64,000 nucleotides of DNA from Mycteria americana (taxonomy: Eukaryota; Chordata; Aves; Ciconiiformes; Ciconiidae): positions 1,798,001-1,862,000 of the forward strand of contig NW_027445626.1 in assembly GCF_035582795.1 (NCBI RefSeq), written 5' to 3'. Positions 60,299 through 64,000 of the stretch are shown in pieces (positions within the stretch are counted from its first letter, which is position 1; each line of letters begins with the position of its first letter). The position numbers and the translations under genes are program-made. The notes beneath the pieces were generated by a model. It was not told the DNA's origin. It was given only the letters and a program-made list of their open reading frames with translations, and did not search any database.

Positions 60299-61264
60299 AT
60301 GTCCAATGCCAGCTCCATCACTGAATTCCTCCTCCTGGCATTTGCAGACACACGGGAGCTGCAGCTCTTGCACTTCTGGCTCTTCCTGGGCATCTACCTG
60401 GCTGCCCTCCTGGGCAACGGTCTCATCATCACCACCGTAGCCTGTGACCACCACTTCCACACCCCCATGTACTTCTTCCTCCTCAACCTCTCCCTCCTTG
60501 ACCTGGGCTCCATCTCCACCACTGTCCCCAAAGCCATGGCCAATTCCCTGTGGGACACCAGGGCCATCTCCTACACAGGATGTGTTGCACAGGTCTTTCT
60601 GTTTGTCTTTTTCATTTCAGCTGAGTATTTTCTTCTCACTGTCATGGCCTATGACCGCTACATTGCCATCTGCAAGCCCCTGCACTACAGGACCCTCCTG
60701 GGCAGCAGAGCTTGTGTCCACATGGCAGCAGCTGCCTGGGGCAGTGGTTTCCTCTATGTTCTGATGCACACTGCCAATATATTTTTAATACCACTCTGCA
60801 AGGGCAATGCTGTGGAGCAGTTCTTCTGTGAATTTCCCCAGATCCTCAAGCTCTGCTGCTCAGATGTCTACCTCAGGGAATTTCGACTTCTTGTGTTCAG
60901 TGCTTTTGTCTTTTTGGGGTGTTTTGTTTTCATTGTGCTGTCCTATGTGCAGATCTTCAGGGCTGTGCTGAGGATCCCCTCTGAGCAGGGACGGCACAAA
61001 GCCTTTTCCACGTGCCTCCCGCACCTGGCTGTGGTCTCTCTGTTTTTGATCACTGCCTTGTTTGCCTGCCTGAAGCCTCCCTCCATCTCCTCCCCATCCC
61101 TGAATCTAGTGGTTGCTGGTCTGTACTCGATGGTGCCTCCAGCAGTCAACCCCCTCATCTACAGCTTGAGGAACCAGGAGCTCAAGGTAGCAGTCTGGAA
61201 ACTGATGACTGAATGTTTTCCAAAAACTGTAGTGTGTCCATCTTCTTCAACAGATGGCTCATAA
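60299..61264 (+). CDS. Olfactory receptor, OR14-like, 321 residues
   Basis: Odorant-type GPCR of the olfactory sensory membrane, the most canonical receptor of the window. Start MSNASSITEF at 60299, 24 bases past a CAG acceptor (60273-60275) behind a pyrimidine tract; a 25-codon in-frame extension to 60224 lies upstream of that acceptor and is unlikely to be translated. Landmarks by residue: sequon N3, TM1 about 23-47, HTPMYFFL 54-61, Cys95, MAYDRYIAIC 116-125, second-loop Cys167 and Cys177, KAFSTC 234-239, NPLIYSLRN 284-292. The tail is 13 residues longer than in the receptor at 10913-11839. No defect seen. A poly(A) signal AATAAA is at 61467-61472. Confidence 0.93.
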   Translation: MSNASSITEFLLLAFADTRELQLLHFWLFLGIYLAALLGNGLIITTVACDHHFHTPMYFFLLNLSLLDLGSISTTVPKAMANSLWDTRAISYTGCVAQVFLFVFFISAEYFLLTVMAYDRYIAICKPLHYRTLLGSRACVHMAAAAWGSGFLYVLMHTANIFLIPLCKGNAVEQFFCEFPQILKLCCSDVYLREFRLLVFSAFVFLGCFVFIVLSYVQIFRAVLRIPSEQGRHKAFSTCLPHLAVVSLFLITALFACLKPPSISSPSLNLVVAGLYSMVPPAVNPLIYSLRNQELKVAVWKLMTECFPKTVVCPSSSTDGS

Positions 61265-61466
61265 TGTCACTCAGTACAGGCCCAGCCTTTCTTTATTAGT
61301 TTCTGTGCTTGTCATTCTTGCTTTTTTATTTTATTGCTTTTTTCACTTGTGATCATGTTGTCCACAAAGAGATATGGACACTCCACTTCTGCTTCATTAT
61401 CTACCTCACTAGTGTGACCCAGCAACTGGGTAAATAAGGAGCTATACTCCTTCTCTAATTAAACAA

Positions 61467-61472
61467 AATAAA
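61467..61472 (+). terminator. Poly(A) signal AATAAA of the third receptor
   Basis: AATAAA about 200 bases past the stop. Confidence 0.5.
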
Positions 61473-61659
61473 TGTACTTGCATTGTCTGGTCTGTCTGAG
61501 ACCCAAGCAACTAAAACCGAGCCAAATGTTTTTCCTCATTGGTTCCCTCCCAAGTTAGAGGGGAAAAGAAGGACCTAAAAGCTTCCTTGGAGACAGGGCA
61601 ATGGGGCAATCACGGAGTCCCCCCTACCTGGAAGGGAGAATGTTCCCAGCCCTTAGACA

Positions 61660-62495
61660 AATCTCTTCCTCCTCTCTCTCATGACCTGCATGGTGTTTGT
61701 GCTTGGGAAAACTCTCATCATCATGCTGGTGGTGGCAAACCGGCATCTGTACACTCCCATGAGCTGCTTCTTGGGGCATTTGTCTTCCCTGGAGACCTTC
61801 TACAGATCCAGCACCCTGCCCCAGGTGATGGCCCACTTCATGACTGGGGACAGCACCATCTCTGCTCATCACTTTGTTAGTACTGTTTCCTGCACATTTG
61901 GCATGTACAGAGGGTTTACTACTGGTGACCACATCCTATGATGAGTAGCGGGCTGTGTGCCACCCCCTGCTCTCTACAAGACTCATGAACGGGGACATCT
62001 GTCTCCAGAGGACAGCTGCACCTTGGCTAGGGGGATTTCTGGCAACTACAGTAATCATTTCAGTCATGTCCCAGAGAGAGTTCTGTGGCCTCACTGGAGT
62101 GGACCACTTCTTCTGTGAATTCACCCCATTGCTGGAGCTCTCACACAGTGACACCGTGACACTCATGCTCTTGCCTTTTAGAACCTGCTTTTTAGATCCC
62201 ATCCTCCCCTTCCTGTTCACATGGGCATCCTGTGCATGCATCAGAGCTGCAGTGCTGGGGCAGATCTCCCATCCAGTATGCGCAGGCAGAAGGCCTTCTC
62301 CACCTGCTCCTCTCAGCCCACTAGTGCCACTGTTTTCTATGACACCCTCATCCTTGGGTGTATGTTGCCCAGAACAGCTGTCCTGAGAGAGTTTGGCAAA
62401 GCCCATTTTCTACATCATCCTCAGGCCCCTGCTCAATCCCCTGGGGGGAGTGGGACACTGAGAAAAACACTCAGGAAAGCTGTGAGCTGCATCGA
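61660..62495 (+). pseudogene. Olfactory receptor pseudogene of a different family
   Basis: Recognisable receptor pieces in order: TM1 (KTLIIMLVVANRHLYTPM), TM2-TM3 (LSSLETFYRSSTLPQVMAHF), a DRY-box region with an in-frame stop (SYDE then RAVCHPLL), TM4-loop (FCGLTGVDHFFCEFTPLLEL) and TM6 (RRQKAFSTCSSQ). The frame changes after about 61930 and returns near 62290, so at least two frameshifts and one stop are present. The 5' end, including the N terminus, is missing. The FCG...HFFCE.PLLELSHSD pattern resembles OR6/OR10/OR11-type receptors rather than OR14, so it is not a copy of its neighbour. Confidence 0.85.
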
Positions 62496-62639
62496 GAGCT
62501 CATGGCAGCTGTGGGCCTGCAGGAAGAAATAACTTCTGGTTCTCTTTTGAACCAGCCAAGAGGACGTGGACTGGCATGTGCTGTGTCCTGACCAATCCCC
62601 TGGAAGCATGGGACATGGAGAAGGCTTTTGGTGTGAGCA

Positions 62640-63130
62640 GAGGCAGAGAGGTAGGTGCTGGTGGAGCTCGCTGGTGTCATCGTGAGACCTCTTTCCAACA
62701 TGTTGGAAAAGCCAGAGAGATCAGAGAGGTTCCAAGGTCCTCAGAAAAGGCAAATATCAAACCCATGTTCAAGAAGGGCAAGAAGGAGGACTGGGAGAAT
62801 GACAGGCTGGTCAGCTTCCCCTCAGTCCCTGGGAAGGTGATGGGGCAAGTCCTCCTGCAGCCATCTCCAGGCACTTGAAGGACAAGAAAGAGGTTGCTGA
62901 ACCCATGTGGGAGGTGAAAGACGGACATGTTGTGTACCTGGACTTTTGCAAGTCCTTGGATGTGATCTCCCGTAGTCTCCTTAGAGCAGGCTGTTGGCAT
63001 CTGGACTGAAGAAGTGGATCATGTCGTGGGTGGGAAGTTGGCTGGACTATCAGGAACAACTGCCATTAGTGGTACAAAGTCCTCCGAGGAGCCAGATACT
63101 AGCAGCATCCCTCAGGGTTCCGCAAAATCT
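62640..63130 (+). mobile_element. CR1 LINE fragment, reverse-transcriptase region
   Basis: Reads broken CR1 sequence (FQGPQKRQISNPCSRRARR, then VYLDFCKSLDVIS near 62934-62970). Ends at the point where CR1 continues with the GSPQGS-type motif (SIPQGS, about 63107-63124). Confidence 0.8.
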
Positions 63131-63714
63131 CATAAAAAAATCATCCAAAGCCTAGCAACCCTGGAAATTAAGACTTTTTCAGCTGTTACGTAGAGTTCTT
63201 GTTCTGCACAGGTTTCAACTTTTTTCTAAAATTGACATTCTGGGCTTGAGTCAGTTGTTCGCACAGAGGTGGCCATTGCATCCAAGATACCCTGGGGTAA
63301 CTGAAGCACCTGTGTGGGAAAGGTAACCCAGGAACCCTTCTGGTGATGAGCTGGTTTGCAGGCAGGGTACCTCTGGCAGGGTGCAGGGCATCGCCTTCCT
63401 CCAGCGCTGCTGGGTGGCCTGTGAAGAGGCTGTGAAGAGGAAGCACAGCAGCACAATGTGTCCCCTTGGATGCTGGCTGTGAGGTCACTTCTGAGTGGTC
63501 AGCAATGGGGAGAGAGATATTCTCAGGTCAGGAAGGTCATGCGAAAGCTGCCCCCAACAAGATGACACATTTGGGGAGGTGAGGAGGAGCCTGGGCAAGA
63601 GAAATGGGAGATTTGGGTGAGGGAAGAGAGGCTTGGCCAACAGACACAAAAGGCCTGTAGAGGTCAAATGGCTTATAGTGATGGTGCTGTGAAAACAGAG
63701 ACTGTGAAAACATT
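63131..63714. other. No gene seen
   Basis: 63240-63345 is an inverted relative of 55360-55450; otherwise I recognise nothing. Confidence 0.45.
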
Positions 63715-64000
63715 CATGTTAAGCCCTTACACTATCTCTAACCAGTAACCTTCAGCCCTAACATGATCCTTAAATGCTACTCCTGCCCCTGACAGTAATC
63801 CACTGTCACTAACCTACCTGAGGTTAGGCTATCCCTAACCTAAAACCTTACGACTAAGCGAAATCCCAAACCCATAGTCCCTTATCCTTACTCTTATCCT
63901 CTTACTCACCCTAGCCTTTATCCTTAGCATTAAGATCCTAGCCTTAATCTTAGCCCTGAGCCCAGCCCTAAACAAAACCCTAGCCCACAAAGCTCGCCCA
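63715..64000. repeat. Degenerate telomere-like repeat
   Basis: The stretch is full of CCCTAA, CCCTAG, CCTTAT and CTAACC words separated by other sequence (for example ATCCCTAACCTAAAACC and CCCTAAACAAAACCCTAG). It reads as strongly mutated TTAGGG-type repeat in the CCCTAA orientation, either subtelomeric or interstitial, and may continue past the window. Confidence 0.65.

Noticed and set aside
61438-61680. Possible upstream exon or start for the non-OR14 receptor relic
   Set aside because: No receptor N-terminus can be recognised before TM1; the gene is simply truncated.

Overview
This window looks like nuclear DNA from a bird. Three things point that way: CR1 LINE fragments on both strands in many places, the common avian ERVL-type LTR that begins TGTCCTGGTTT, and single-exon olfactory receptors of the bird-expanded OR14-like type. 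Combining these receptors with a WC1/CD163-like multi-SRCR receptor gene and tRNA genes resembles what is known of the MHC-bearing chicken chromosome 16. That placement is inference; no MHC gene is in view.

Layout. Positions 1-4725 (arm A) and 16815-22305 (arm B) are the two arms of a large inverted duplication around a spacer of about 12 kb. The spacer holds CR1 pieces, an old retrovirus copy with envelope sequence, and an intact-frame olfactory receptor on the minus strand (10913-11839). Arm B runs into a second receptor at 24707-25729, whose usual start codon and upstream splice acceptor are both changed. Positions 26-31 kb hold CR1 and no gene I can support. Four tandem-repeat blocks follow at 31.2-34.05 kb.

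The main gene lies on the plus strand at 35264-47861. I assemble 17 coding exons encoding 1243 residues: signal peptide, nine group-B SRCR domains with a short linker between the eighth and ninth, a stalk, one membrane span, and a cytoplasmic tail with a YEEI motif and two GYDDA motifs. Every internal exon is a multiple of three, and all 16 introns are phase 1. The first four domains come from a tandem duplication of a two-domain unit, and a decayed fifth exon lies between domains 3 and 4.

Positions 48-51 kb carry a tRNA-Ala(CGC) and a tRNA-Phe(GAA)-like gene, both minus strand. An ERVL fossil lies at 51724-53855. Positions 53.9-61.3 kb are a third copy of the receptor amplicon, with the most canonical receptor of the window (60299-61264), a decayed receptor of another family behind it, and CR1. 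The last 285 bases are rich in degenerate CCCTAA-like words. The window therefore mixes repeated duplication of olfactory-receptor amplicons with one large, well-preserved immune-type receptor gene.
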